5,752 nt of DNA from an uncultured Blautia sp. (GCA_946629475.1 CAMOXX010000172.1:1-5752), one strand, 5' to 3'; shown: positions 1-5,703, counted from the first letter of the stretch. Notes: generated by a model not told the origin, from the sequence alone. Program-made: numbers and translations.

Positions 1-571
1 ACAGCAGAGCATTCTGGACGGCTCCGGTCTTCTGGATAACGTCACGATCCGTCAGAAGTTCCAGAACACGGCCATCATGGGCGATTCCATCACAGAGTCG
101 ATCTGGGAGTACAATTATCTGGATCAGGATGTCGTGATCAGCCAGCGAGGCCTTTCCGTGGTCAACGCCAACGATCAGGTCGCGACAACCATCGCCATGA
201 ATCCCAAGGTAGTCTTCATGGCATTCGGCTCCAACGATCTGGAATCCTACGAGTCTAACGTACAGGGATTCATCGACGGTTACAAAAATCAGATCAGAAA
301 GCTTCAGGAAGCTCTGCCGAATGTGCCCATCTATATCAACTGTGTTCTTCCCATCACGGAAGAAGCCATCGCCGGAACTCCCGCGCTTCAGTACTATCCG
401 CAGTACAACGAAGCCCTGATTTCCATGTGCGATGAATTCGGCCTTACCTTTATCGACAACGCATTTATTGTGGAAAACAATCCGGGCCTCTATGAGCCGG
501 ACGGACAGCATGTCCTTTCGGAATACTATCCGCAGTGGTTAAGCTACATGGCTTACATCGCCGGACTATAA
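1..571 (+). CDS. SGNH/GDSL-family hydrolase or esterase, 5' partial
   Basis: The reading frame is open from base 2 to the TAA at 569-571 (189 visible residues), so the gene begins before the window. The ATG at 77 lies inside the catalytic block and is not the real start. SGNH signatures are visible: AIMGDSIT with the nucleophile Ser at codon 86-88 (block I), AFGSND with Gly and Asn at 227-235 (block III), and EPDGQH with Asp at 500-502 and His at 509-511 (block V). All expected catalytic residues are present, so the enzyme is probably active. Family members are esterases or acetyltransferases acting on O-acyl groups of glycans or lipids. Any signal peptide or membrane anchor would be upstream and cannot be judged. 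The next gene starts 43 bases downstream on the same strand, and the MBOAT and DHHW genes follow, so a role in deacylating or acylating the same surface polymer is inferred. Substrate unknown. The family call is firm. Confidence 0.88.
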   Translation, partial: QQSILDGSGLLDNVTIRQKFQNTAIMGDSITESIWEYNYLDQDVVISQRGLSVVNANDQVATTIAMNPKVVFMAFGSNDLESYESNVQGFIDGYKNQIRKLQEALPNVPIYINCVLPITEEAIAGTPALQYYPQYNEALISMCDEFGLTFIDNAFIVENNPGLYEPDGQHVLSEYYPQWLSYMAYIAGL

Positions 572-614
572 GAAACCGTCTACAGTCGCAGCTGTTCTTT
601 TATGGGGGTTGAAA

Positions 615-1091
615 ATGCAGTTTTCAAAAAGCCTGATCATCAAGGCAGCCATGGTTATTTTTCTTGGCCTGTACCTTGTATGGATTTATAATTCAGACAA
701 TGCGAAGGACCTCTCCATGGACCAGATCGCCTCATCCATGGAGAATATCGCCACTGTCACGGAAATGCAGAAGCGTGACAAAGGAGATCTTCAGCGGTAT
801 TATTCCATCATGGATACGGATACCGAGGGCTTCTTTTTCTATAAAGATGTTTCTCCCATGTCGGTAAATGAAATCCTGATTCTGAAAGCCGGCTCGAAGG
901 ATGAGGCGTCTTCCCTGCTCGAAGCAGCCGAATCCCATCTTGAAAGCCAGGAAAATGTCTTCGGAGCTTACGGGACCGACCAGATGGCCCTGCTTTCGGA
1001 GGCATCCGTGGAGTCCAGAGGAAATTATGTATGGTACATGTGCGGGCCGGATGCCGGTGCCTGGCATGACGCGTTTACCTCGATGATCTGA
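615..1091 (+). CDS. DUF4358-like membrane-anchored protein
   Basis: A 158-residue protein. I chose ATG 615 because a GGGGG purine run (604-608) sits 6 bases before it; the in-frame TTG at 609 would directly abut that run. Residues 7-25 form one hydrophobic segment behind a short Lys-containing N terminus, giving a signal anchor with the rest outside. There is no lipobox Cys, although some relatives are lipoproteins. The region from about residue 34 to the end matches my memory of the DUF4358 pattern: a YYSI element (62-65), an acidic turn leading to FFFYKD (73-78), MSVNEILILKA (82-92), a helix (SLLEAAESHLESQ), then FGAYG and a GNYVWYM strand (137-142) near the end. The function of DUF4358 is unknown to me. 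I recall such genes next to MBOAT and SGNH/DHHW genes in Firmicutes, as here. An accessory role in polymer acylation, loosely comparable to AlgF, is inference. The family call is from memory, not from a profile search. Confidence 0.8.
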   Translation: MQFSKSLIIKAAMVIFLGLYLVWIYNSDNAKDLSMDQIASSMENIATVTEMQKRDKGDLQRYYSIMDTDTEGFFFYKDVSPMSVNEILILKAGSKDEASSLLEAAESHLESQENVFGAYGTDQMALLSEASVESRGNYVWYMCGPDAGAWHDAFTSMI

Positions 1092-1096
1092 TCAAT

Positions 1097-1131
1097 TATC
1101 GTAAACGAAATAAACCATTTCGTTTACGATA
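1097..1131 (+). repeat. Perfect inverted repeat, hairpin 1 before the MBOAT gene
   Basis: ATCGTAAACGAAAT (1098-1111) and ATTTCGTTTACGAT (1117-1130) are exact reverse complements around a 5-base AAACC loop. The flanking T1097 and A1131 extend the stem to 15 bp. It begins 5 bases after the stop of the DUF4358-like gene. No T-run follows, so it is not a typical rho-independent terminator. It could be an mRNA stability or processing element, a protein-binding operator, or part of a dispersed palindromic repeat. Confidence 0.85.
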
Positions 1132-1147
1132 TTCTCGCTCGTAGAAT

Positions 1148-1180
1148 AATTGCTGGTTTGAGCAAGCTCAAACCGCAATT
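1148..1180 (+). repeat. Inverted repeat, hairpin 2 before the MBOAT gene
   Basis: AATTGC (1148-1153), one bulged T, and GGTTTGAGC (1155-1163) pair with GCTCAAACC (1166-1174) and GCAATT (1175-1180). This gives a 15-bp stem with one bulge and a very tight AA (or CAAG) turn. It lies 17 bases after hairpin 1, and the spacer itself can form a small stem (ATTCT 1131-1135 with AGAAT 1143-1147). No T-run follows, and the MBOAT ribosome binding site begins 18 bases downstream. The tandem arrangement suggests a regulatory leader or an intergenic repeat element rather than termination. Confidence 0.82.
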
Positions 1181-1197
1181 CTTTCCTCGCTTACTAT

Positions 1198-1202
1198 AGG
1201 AG
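1198..1202 (+). promoter_or_regulatory. Ribosome binding site of the MBOAT gene
   Basis: AGGAG lies 7 bases before ATG 1210. This supports that start and leaves the two upstream hairpins in the untranslated leader or intercistronic region. Confidence 0.85.
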
Positions 1203-1209
1203 TAGAAAC

Positions 1210-2592
1210 ATGGTCTTCAGCAGTATATTCTTCATCTTCTGTTTTCTGCCGGTCTTTATGCTGGTATATTATCTGGTTCCCGGGAGAGGCAGGGACATTG
1301 TGCTGTTCATCGGCAGCCTCATATTTTACGCATGGGGCGAGCCCGTATATGTGATCCTCATGTTGTTTTCCGCCCTCTTCAATTATTATATGGGAATGGA
1401 AATCTACGACTGCCCGGAGGAATCCATCAAAATCAACCTCATATTTACCGTCGTTGTAAATGTCTTTATTCTGTGCTTTTTCAAGTATTTCGGTTTTCTT
1501 CTGGATACCGTCAGCGGAATCACAGGACTCTCCATCGGACATCCGGAGCTTTCGCTTCCGATCGGTATTTCCTTCTACACCTTCAAGAATCTTTCATATA
1601 TTCTGGATGTTCACAGGGAAAAGATCGAACCGCAGCGGAATTTTCTCACCTTCTGTGTGTACAGCACCATGTTCCCGCACATGGCGGCAGGCCCGATCGT
1701 CCGGTATGCGGATATTGAAAAGCAGCTCGCGCGCCGTCCGGTCAGCATCGCCAAGTTCGGGGTCGGCGCGGAGTATTTTATAAAAGGACTTGCCAAAAAG
1801 GTCATTCTTGCGGATAACCTCGCCGTCATATTCGGCGCGATCAGTTCTTCAAGTCATAACGCCGTGCTTACCGCCTGGATCGGCATCTTCGCCTACACCA
1901 TGGAAATCTACTTTGATTTCAGCGGATACTCCGATATGGCCATCGGGCTCGGCAAGATGCTCGGCTTTGATTTTCAGAAAAACTTTGATTATCCCTATAT
2001 TTCAGAAACCATCACGGAATTCTGGCGCAGATGGCATATGTCCCTCGGGAGCTGGTTCCGCGATTATATCTATATTCCTCTCGGCGGAAACAGGGTTTCG
2101 ATGCCAAAGCATATCAGGAATATCCTGGTCGTCTGGGCCCTGACAGGACTCTGGCACGGCGCCAGCTGGAATTTTGTTCTCTGGGGAGTGTATTACGGGC
2201 TTCTCCTGCTTCTCGAAAAGTTTGTTCTTTCCGACCTCCTGCAGAAGGCTCCGGCAGCTGTCCGGAAGGCCTATACCATGTTCGCCGTGATGATCGGCTG
2301 GGTTTTCTTCAGCCAGACCAGCTTCGGAGCAATTGCAAAGTATCTTGGAACCATGTTCGGGCCGGCAGCGTCAGGATTCGCGGATTCCGCGACGTTCTAT
2401 TATTTCCGCACCGGAATTGTGCTGTTTGTCATCTGCGTTATCTCCTGCCGTCCGTTTCTGCAGGATCGTTTCCGCAGACTGATGAAGAGGAACATGTCTC
2501 TGGCGATTGCCATCGACGCGGCTCTTTTTGCGGTATCCATTGCTTACATGGTTTACAATTCATACAGCCCGTTCCTGTATGCGAAATTCTGA
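1210..2592 (+). CDS. MBOAT-family membrane O-acyltransferase (AlgI/DltB-like)
   Basis: A 460-residue polytopic membrane protein of normal length for the AlgI/DltB/PatA branch. ATG 1210 has a well-placed AGGAG. Hydrophobic segments run through the protein, starting with residues 3-22 and 30-42. Family landmarks in order are LPIGISFYTFKNLSYILDV (116-134), MFPHMAAGPIVRY (154-166), YFDFSGYSDMAIGLGKMLGF (234-253), FWRRWHMSLGSWFRDYIYIPLGG (from 271) with His276, and LTGLWHGASWNF (from 311) with His316. His316 matches the invariant MBOAT histidine and His276 the second conserved one, so the enzyme should be active. Known relatives move acyl groups from a cytoplasmic donor across the membrane to an extracytoplasmic partner: acetyl for alginate or peptidoglycan, D-alanyl for teichoic acid. 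The DHHW gene 85 bases downstream supplies the likely partner, which favours acetylation of a secreted or wall polymer over D-alanylation. No dltA or dltC is seen. The exact donor and acceptor are inference. Confidence 0.95.
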   Translation: MVFSSIFFIFCFLPVFMLVYYLVPGRGRDIVLFIGSLIFYAWGEPVYVILMLFSALFNYYMGMEIYDCPEESIKINLIFTVVVNVFILCFFKYFGFLLDTVSGITGLSIGHPELSLPIGISFYTFKNLSYILDVHREKIEPQRNFLTFCVYSTMFPHMAAGPIVRYADIEKQLARRPVSIAKFGVGAEYFIKGLAKKVILADNLAVIFGAISSSSHNAVLTAWIGIFAYTMEIYFDFSGYSDMAIGLGKMLGFDFQKNFDYPYISETITEFWRRWHMSLGSWFRDYIYIPLGGNRVSMPKHIRNILVVWALTGLWHGASWNFVLWGVYYGLLLLLEKFVLSDLLQKAPAAVRKAYTMFAVMIGWVFFSQTSFGAIAKYLGTMFGPAASGFADSATFYYFRTGIVLFVICVISCRPFLQDRFRRLMKRNMSLAIAIDAALFAVSIAYMVYNSYSPFLYAKF

Positions 2593-2620
2593 ATATATGC
2601 CCGTCAAGGGATTTTTGAAA

Positions 2621-2647
2621 CAGGATACTCCTGTGCGCCGCACAGGA
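2621..2647 (+). repeat. Small inverted repeat with two alternative pairings
   Basis: TCCTGTGC (2629-2636) and GCACAGGA (2640-2647) are perfect complements around GCC, giving an 8-bp stem. The upstream CAGGA (2621-2625) can instead pair with TCCTG (2629-2633) across a 3-base loop, so the two folds exclude each other. It sits in the 85-base gap before the DHHW gene, with no T-run after it. It may be an mRNA processing or weak regulatory element; function is not established. Confidence 0.6.
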
Positions 2648-2663
2648 ATGATATAGCATTTCC

Positions 2664-2668
2664 GGAGG
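2664..2668 (+). promoter_or_regulatory. Ribosome binding site of the DHHW gene
   Basis: GGAGG lies 9 bases before ATG 2678. This supports that start and independent translation within the operon. Confidence 0.85.
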
Positions 2669-2677
2669 ATTCTCTGT

Positions 2678-4186
2678 ATGGTACGACGAAGCAACAAACC
2701 TTTTTTCAAATACACCGGCATTATCTTCTTCAGCATTATTATTCTGGTCTTTCTGCTGAACCTGATCCTGCCTGACCGCAGCTTTTCGGACAAGGAGAAC
2801 CGTGTTCTCTCCTCCTTTCCCGCACCGAATGCCAGACAGATGCTGGAAGGCCGTGAGGAAGCGAAATATGAGACTTACGTGAATGACCAGTTTCTTTTCC
2901 GCGATGCCTGGATTACCATGAAGGCCGGAATTGACCGCCTACTCGGAAAGGTCGAGTCAAACGGAGTGTGGCTCTGCAGTGACGGTTATCTTATGGAAGC
3001 CTTTCACGCTCCGTCAGATGAGCGTCTCGATGAGATGATCTCCGCTGTCGGGAATTTCGCTTCACGACACTCAGATCTTAGGCAGACCATGCTGATCGTT
3101 CCGAACGCGGTGAACATCATGTCTTTCCGCCTGCCGGCCGGCGCGCAGACAGATGACCAGAATGTCTACATGGACCGGCTGAAAAGCGCCGTCAAGGAGA
3201 ACGGAATCACTTATATCGATATCCGGGATATGCTCAGCAGCCACAGCAACGAAAGGCTGTATTACCACACCGATCACCACTGGACCACACTGGCAGCCTA
3301 CTACACGTACCTCGCCTCCGCGGATCAGCTGGATCTGGATACCTCGATTCTGACCTACGACCAGCTGCCGGTATCAAAGTCATTCCAGGGTACCCTGTCA
3401 GCAAAGAGCGGCTTCCGCTCCGGCGAAAAGGAAGAGATGTACGTTTTCCTTCCCCGAAACGACACCGCGCCGGATTATGTTGTAAACTATGTCACGGACC
3501 GCGTAAAGTCCGCCAGCTATTACAAGACGGAACGGCTCCAAACCCGCGACAAATACGCAATGTTTTTTGACGGGAATCATGCAGAAGTGAAAATATCCAC
3601 CCCATCTGCCGAGGACCGGACCCTTCTGATTTTCAAAGACTCGTACGCAAACTGCTTTGTTCCGTTCCTTGCGCCGCATTACCGAAACATTATCATGATC
3701 GATCCCAGATACTATTATGGCAGGATCGATGATGTGATTGCGGCGGAAAATGTCAGCGAGATCCTTTATCTGTACAACGCGAATACCTTTTTCAGTGATA
3801 CTTCTCTCCCGCTTACACTTGCGGATGACGGCAGCTCCGATGCGGGAGCGGAAACCGCAGCAGAGGCTGAAGTGAGCACCGGAACGGAAAACAGTTCATC
3901 CGCAGATACAACTGCAAGCCCGGCCGGAGATACAGCAGGGACAGACGGAACCACATCCCCGGGTTCAGAAAGCGAAGCTTCCGATACAGAGGATTCTGAC
4001 AGCGCTGAGAACTACGACAGTGAGGATTATGACAGCGATACATGGTACGGGGATGACGAGTCCTACTATGATGAAAGCTACGACGAGAATTACGATTACG
4101 ACTATGGCTATGACGACTACAGTTACGATGACTACGGTTATGATGATTACAGCTATGATGAATATGATTACAGCAATGATTATTAA
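2678..4186 (+). CDS. DHHW-family AlgX/AlgJ-like SGNH protein with Tyr/Asp-rich tail
   Basis: A 502-residue protein; ATG 2678 has GGAGG 9 bases upstream. A basic N terminus and one membrane segment (about residues 11-32) predict an anchored protein with an extracytoplasmic body. Family features are SDKENRVL (37-44), YVNDQFLFRDAW (67-78), the TDHHWT block with Asp199, His200, His201 and Trp202, and FKDSYANCFVPFL with Ser322, followed by a MIDPRYY strand. The order Asp-x-His then Ser is the arrangement of AlgX/AlgJ acetyltransferases, so Asp199, His201 and Ser322 are the likely triad. The role would be to accept acyl groups delivered by the MBOAT protein and place them on a polysaccharide or wall polymer. 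From about residue 385 an Ala/Ser/Thr/Gly/Glu linker leads into a tail (446-502) with 19 Tyr, 19 Asp, 5 Glu and no Lys or Arg. I know of no such tail as part of the DHHW family. It might bind cations, wall material or partners, or carry a modification; this is open. Confidence 0.9.
   Translation: MVRRSNKPFFKYTGIIFFSIIILVFLLNLILPDRSFSDKENRVLSSFPAPNARQMLEGREEAKYETYVNDQFLFRDAWITMKAGIDRLLGKVESNGVWLCSDGYLMEAFHAPSDERLDEMISAVGNFASRHSDLRQTMLIVPNAVNIMSFRLPAGAQTDDQNVYMDRLKSAVKENGITYIDIRDMLSSHSNERLYYHTDHHWTTLAAYYTYLASADQLDLDTSILTYDQLPVSKSFQGTLSAKSGFRSGEKEEMYVFLPRNDTAPDYVVNYVTDRVKSASYYKTERLQTRDKYAMFFDGNHAEVKISTPSAEDRTLLIFKDSYANCFVPFLAPHYRNIIMIDPRYYYGRIDDVIAAENVSEILYLYNANTFFSDTSLPLTLADDGSSDAGAETAAEAEVSTGTENSSSADTTASPAGDTAGTDGTTSPGSESEASDTEDSDSAENYDSEDYDSDTWYGDDESYYDESYDENYDYDYGYDDYSYDDYGYDDYSYDEYDYSNDY
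4109..4168 (+). repeat. Degenerate 15-base tandem repeat, 4 units (YDDYS/G)
   Basis: Four in-frame 5-codon units encode YDDYS, YDDYG, YDDYS and YDEYD (residues 478-497 of the DHHW protein). Units differ mostly at third codon positions (tat/tac, gac/gat, agt/agc). This suggests old duplication with the amino-acid pattern kept by selection rather than a fresh DNA slippage event. Confidence 0.8.
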
Positions 4187-4203
4187 ATAACCCGGGAAGC
4201 AGG

Positions 4204-4255
4204 AAAAGAGCAGCGCCGGAAACCTTTTTTTCAAGGTCTCCGGCGCTGCTCTTTT
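4204..4255. terminator. Long bidirectional rho-independent terminator
   Basis: AAAAGAGCAGCGCCGGA (4204-4220) pairs exactly with 4239-4255. After one A-C mismatch, ACCTT (4222-4226) pairs with AAGGT (4233-4237) around a 6-base loop. The stem has 22 pairs over 52 bases with a GC-rich core. Outer A4 and T4 runs give a T-tract on both strands, and the + strand continues TTTTGTATTTG. It lies 17 bases after the DHHW stop and 90 bases beyond the stop of the convergent SH3b gene, so it probably ends both transcripts. Confidence 0.93.
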
Positions 4256-4345
4256 GTATTTGTTCACTACCTGTTAAATCAGTTATGCTCTTATCATTTC
4301 CTCAACTGTTCAGTAAGGACCTGTCATCGTATAATCTGATCAGGA

Positions 4346-5437
4346 TCAATATTCATCGTAGCTGCTTCCGCTCTCCTGATAGGTCGCATCGTAATCATCC
4401 ACATAGGAGCCGTCTTCCTGCTCGTAGTAGTTATTGCCTTCTTCGTCTGTGTAGGTACCATCCTCGTTCTGCATAATGGTTACAGGACGTCCGGAACCAT
4501 CGGATACAAGGCCGATCACCTCAGTGTCCGGAGCGCTGGCCGGCATTGTTGTGCTGTAATATGCACCCATGCTGTCCTGGAAGTTTCCGCCGCCGATGGC
4601 ATAGTAAACATTGCCTGATCCGTCATAGAATGTTCCGTTGCTTCCGGTGATGTTGACAGGACGTCCGGAACCCTGGGAGTAAACAAGGTATGTCTCATTC
4701 GGGGTATCCGGTACAACTGCCGGTGCCTCAGTCTGAGCTGCAGGAGCAGGTGTTGTTGTCTGAGTATTTGCTGTGTTTGCGGCCGGTGCGGTGCTGCTCA
4801 GATAATCTGCAGATACAAAACCGGATCCATTATTGTAAGCGATCTGATACCATCCATAGTCTGCTCCGTTGTGCTGTACAACACCTGTAACTTTTACAGC
4901 ACTGCCGTTGCTGAGTGAGCCGAGAGACTGGGAAGAAATAGAATAGCTGCTTCTTACGTTAAGGCTGTCCTGGCTGACTTTTACATACATGGTCATGTCA
5001 CGCGGAACGATCGTGAACTCAGCTGCGGCCGGAGCATCGGTCTGCACTGCTGTCTTTGTATCGTACTGAAGCACCTTAATGGAAAGAATGGACTGATTTA
5101 CTTCATTCATTACTGCCGGATTGGTAACCAGGCCGTTTGCGATAAAGACCTCATTCTGGGTGGTATAAGCTGCTGTAAGTGTATTTACATACTGAGAATC
5201 TGCCGTGCGGATATCCGGAAGTTTTTCTCCGTTAGAAAAATGATCTACTGTAATAACATTGGAACCGTCTGACAGTGCAACCCAGACCTGCGGATCCTGA
5301 ACCTCTACCCATGAATCATTCGGAAGCTCAATAGAAATAATTCCATCCGGGGATGTATAAGTTGCTGCTGATGCTGTAACTGCCATTCCAAATAATGCGG
5401 CTGCCGCAAGTGCTGTTAACATAGCTTTCTTAAACAT
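4346..5437 (-). CDS. Secreted SH3b-domain protein with GSGRPV repeats and Tyr/Asp-rich tail
   Basis: A 363-residue exported protein. The ATG (complement of 5435-5437) has AAAGGAGA about 10 bases upstream. Residues 1-25 are a clear signal peptide: Lys at 3-4, an Ala/Leu core, and a TASAA cleavage region. Residues 27-130 form a globular region, starting with TYTSPDGIISIELPN, that I cannot assign. Residues 149-213 are a bacterial SH3 (SH3b) domain: YVKVSQDSLNVRSSYS, LGSLSNGSAVKVTGVV, YGWYQIAYNNGSGFVSADYL. Such domains often bind peptidoglycan or other wall components. An Ala/Thr/Pro linker (214-248) follows, then two similar modules of about 38 residues (249-286 and 307-345), each with GSGRPV, a GT(F/Y)xD element and GNxYY. 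The protein ends with a Tyr/Asp-rich tail finishing SYDEY. No enzyme motif or LPXTG signal is seen. It is convergent with the acylation operon and so separately transcribed, but its tail resembles that of the DHHW protein. Wall attachment is inferred from the SH3b domain. Confidence 0.88.
   Translation of the reverse strand: MFKKAMLTALAAAALFGMAVTASAATYTSPDGIISIELPNDSWVEVQDPQVWVALSDGSNVITVDHFSNGEKLPDIRTADSQYVNTLTAAYTTQNEVFIANGLVTNPAVMNEVNQSILSIKVLQYDTKTAVQTDAPAAAEFTIVPRDMTMYVKVSQDSLNVRSSYSISSQSLGSLSNGSAVKVTGVVQHNGADYGWYQIAYNNGSGFVSADYLSSTAPAANTANTQTTTPAPAAQTEAPAVVPDTPNETYLVYSQGSGRPVNITGSNGTFYDGSGNVYYAIGGGNFQDSMGAYYSTTMPASAPDTEVIGLVSDGSGRPVTIMQNEDGTYTDEEGNNYYEQEDGSYVDDYDATYQESGSSYDEY
4403..4519 (-). 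repeat. GSGRPV module, copy 2 (protein repeat)
   Basis: This encodes residues 307-345 of the SH3b protein: GLVSDGSGRPVTI, then DGTYTD, EEGNNYY and EDGSY. It aligns with copy 1 with a one-residue length difference. The DNA shares an exact GGACGTCCGGAACC core with copy 1, on the + strand. Confidence 0.75.
4580..4693 (-). repeat. GSGRPV module, copy 1 (protein repeat)
   Basis: This encodes residues 249-286 of the SH3b protein: YLVYSQGSGRPVNI, then NGTFYD, GSGNVYY and GGGNF. The Gly, Asp and aromatic positions line up with copy 2. The fold is not one I recognise; short beta-hairpin repeats are a plausible guess. Confidence 0.75.
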
Positions 5438-5446
5438 AATAAAATA

Positions 5447-5454
5447 TCTCCTTT
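5447..5454 (-). promoter_or_regulatory. Ribosome binding site of the SH3b gene
   Basis: The minus strand reads AAAGGAGA, ending 9 bases before the ATG whose first base is 5437. This fixes the start and supports active translation from the minus strand. Confidence 0.85.
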
Positions 5455-5510
5455 CATGTTTTGTGTCATATATTCATTTCAGAGGATTATGCCTGAGCGG
5501 CATCCTGCTG

Positions 5511-5523
5511 CATGATTATCATG
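5511..5523. promoter_or_regulatory. 13-base dyad upstream of the SH3b gene
   Basis: CATGATTATCATG is a perfect 6+1+6 inverted repeat, about 75 bases before the SH3b start codon. It could be an operator. The 5438-5590 gap otherwise shows only AT-rich stretches (A-tracts upstream on the minus strand) and no convincing -35/-10 pair. The promoter of the SH3b gene should lie here, but I cannot place it. Confidence 0.35.
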
Positions 5524-5590
5524 TTTACAAAGTAATATACGTGATCTGGCTGAAATATCCACGAACAATCGAATTTTTTTAATTTTTTAA

Positions 5591-5623
5591 AAAAGAGACA
5601 ATTCATAACGAATTGTCTCTTTT
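5591..5623 (-). terminator. Rho-independent terminator of the tRNA unit
   Basis: AAAAGAGACAATTC (5591-5604) and its exact complement (5610-5623) form a 14-bp stem with a 5-base loop. On the minus strand the stem ends TTTT and runs on as TT, then AT-rich sequence. It starts 5 bases after the 3' end of tRNA-Cys, so it ends the Asn-Cys tRNA transcript and insulates the SH3b gene. Confidence 0.9.
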
Positions 5624-5628
5624 AAAAG

Positions 5629-5699
5629 AGGTGCCACCCGGATTTGAACCGGGGGTGGAGGTGTTGCAGACCTTTGCCTTACCACTTGGCTATGGCACC
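5629..5699 (-). tRNA. tRNA-Cys (anticodon GCA)
   Basis: A 71-base cloverleaf. The acceptor stem GGTGCCA/TGGCACC has 7 perfect pairs, the D stem is GCC/GGC, the anticodon loop is CTGCAAC with GCA at 5665-5667, and the T arm is CCCGG-TTCAAAT-CCGGG. The discriminator base is T (U73), the expected identity element for cysteine. CCA is not encoded. The outermost anticodon-stem pair (27-43) is an A-C mismatch, which is tolerable. It lies 4 bases after tRNA-Asn, so the two are cotranscribed. Confidence 0.97.
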
Positions 5700-5703
5700 A
5701 TAG

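Noticed and set aside
609..614. TTG start at 609 for the DUF4358-like gene
   Set aside because: The purine run 604-608 would abut this start with no spacing. ATG 615 gives a 6-base spacing and loses only two residues.
1097..1180. Tandem hairpins as a rho-independent terminator splitting the operon
   Set aside because: No T-run follows either stem on the + strand, and the genes on both sides appear functionally linked.
1168..1542. Minus-strand 124-codon open frame opposite the start of the MBOAT gene
   Set aside because: It overlaps the strongly supported MBOAT gene and hairpin 2, and its acidic sequence is what antisense of a hydrophobic protein gives. No family match was recognised.
2031..2618. 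Plus-strand 195-codon open frame overlapping the MBOAT C-terminal half
   Set aside because: It covers the conserved His276 and His316 blocks of MBOAT in another frame, and its translation shows no family pattern.
4109..4168. Short tandem repeat as CRISPR or a phase-variable tract
   Set aside because: Units are 15 bases, in-frame and degenerate at third positions, with no spacers. A change in unit number would not shift the frame.
3965..4267. Minus-strand 100-codon open frame encoding a very hydrophobic Ile/Val-rich peptide
   Set aside because: It is the antisense of the Tyr/Asp tail: TAY and GAY codons read backwards give Ile and Val codons. It also runs through the terminator and has no supported start.
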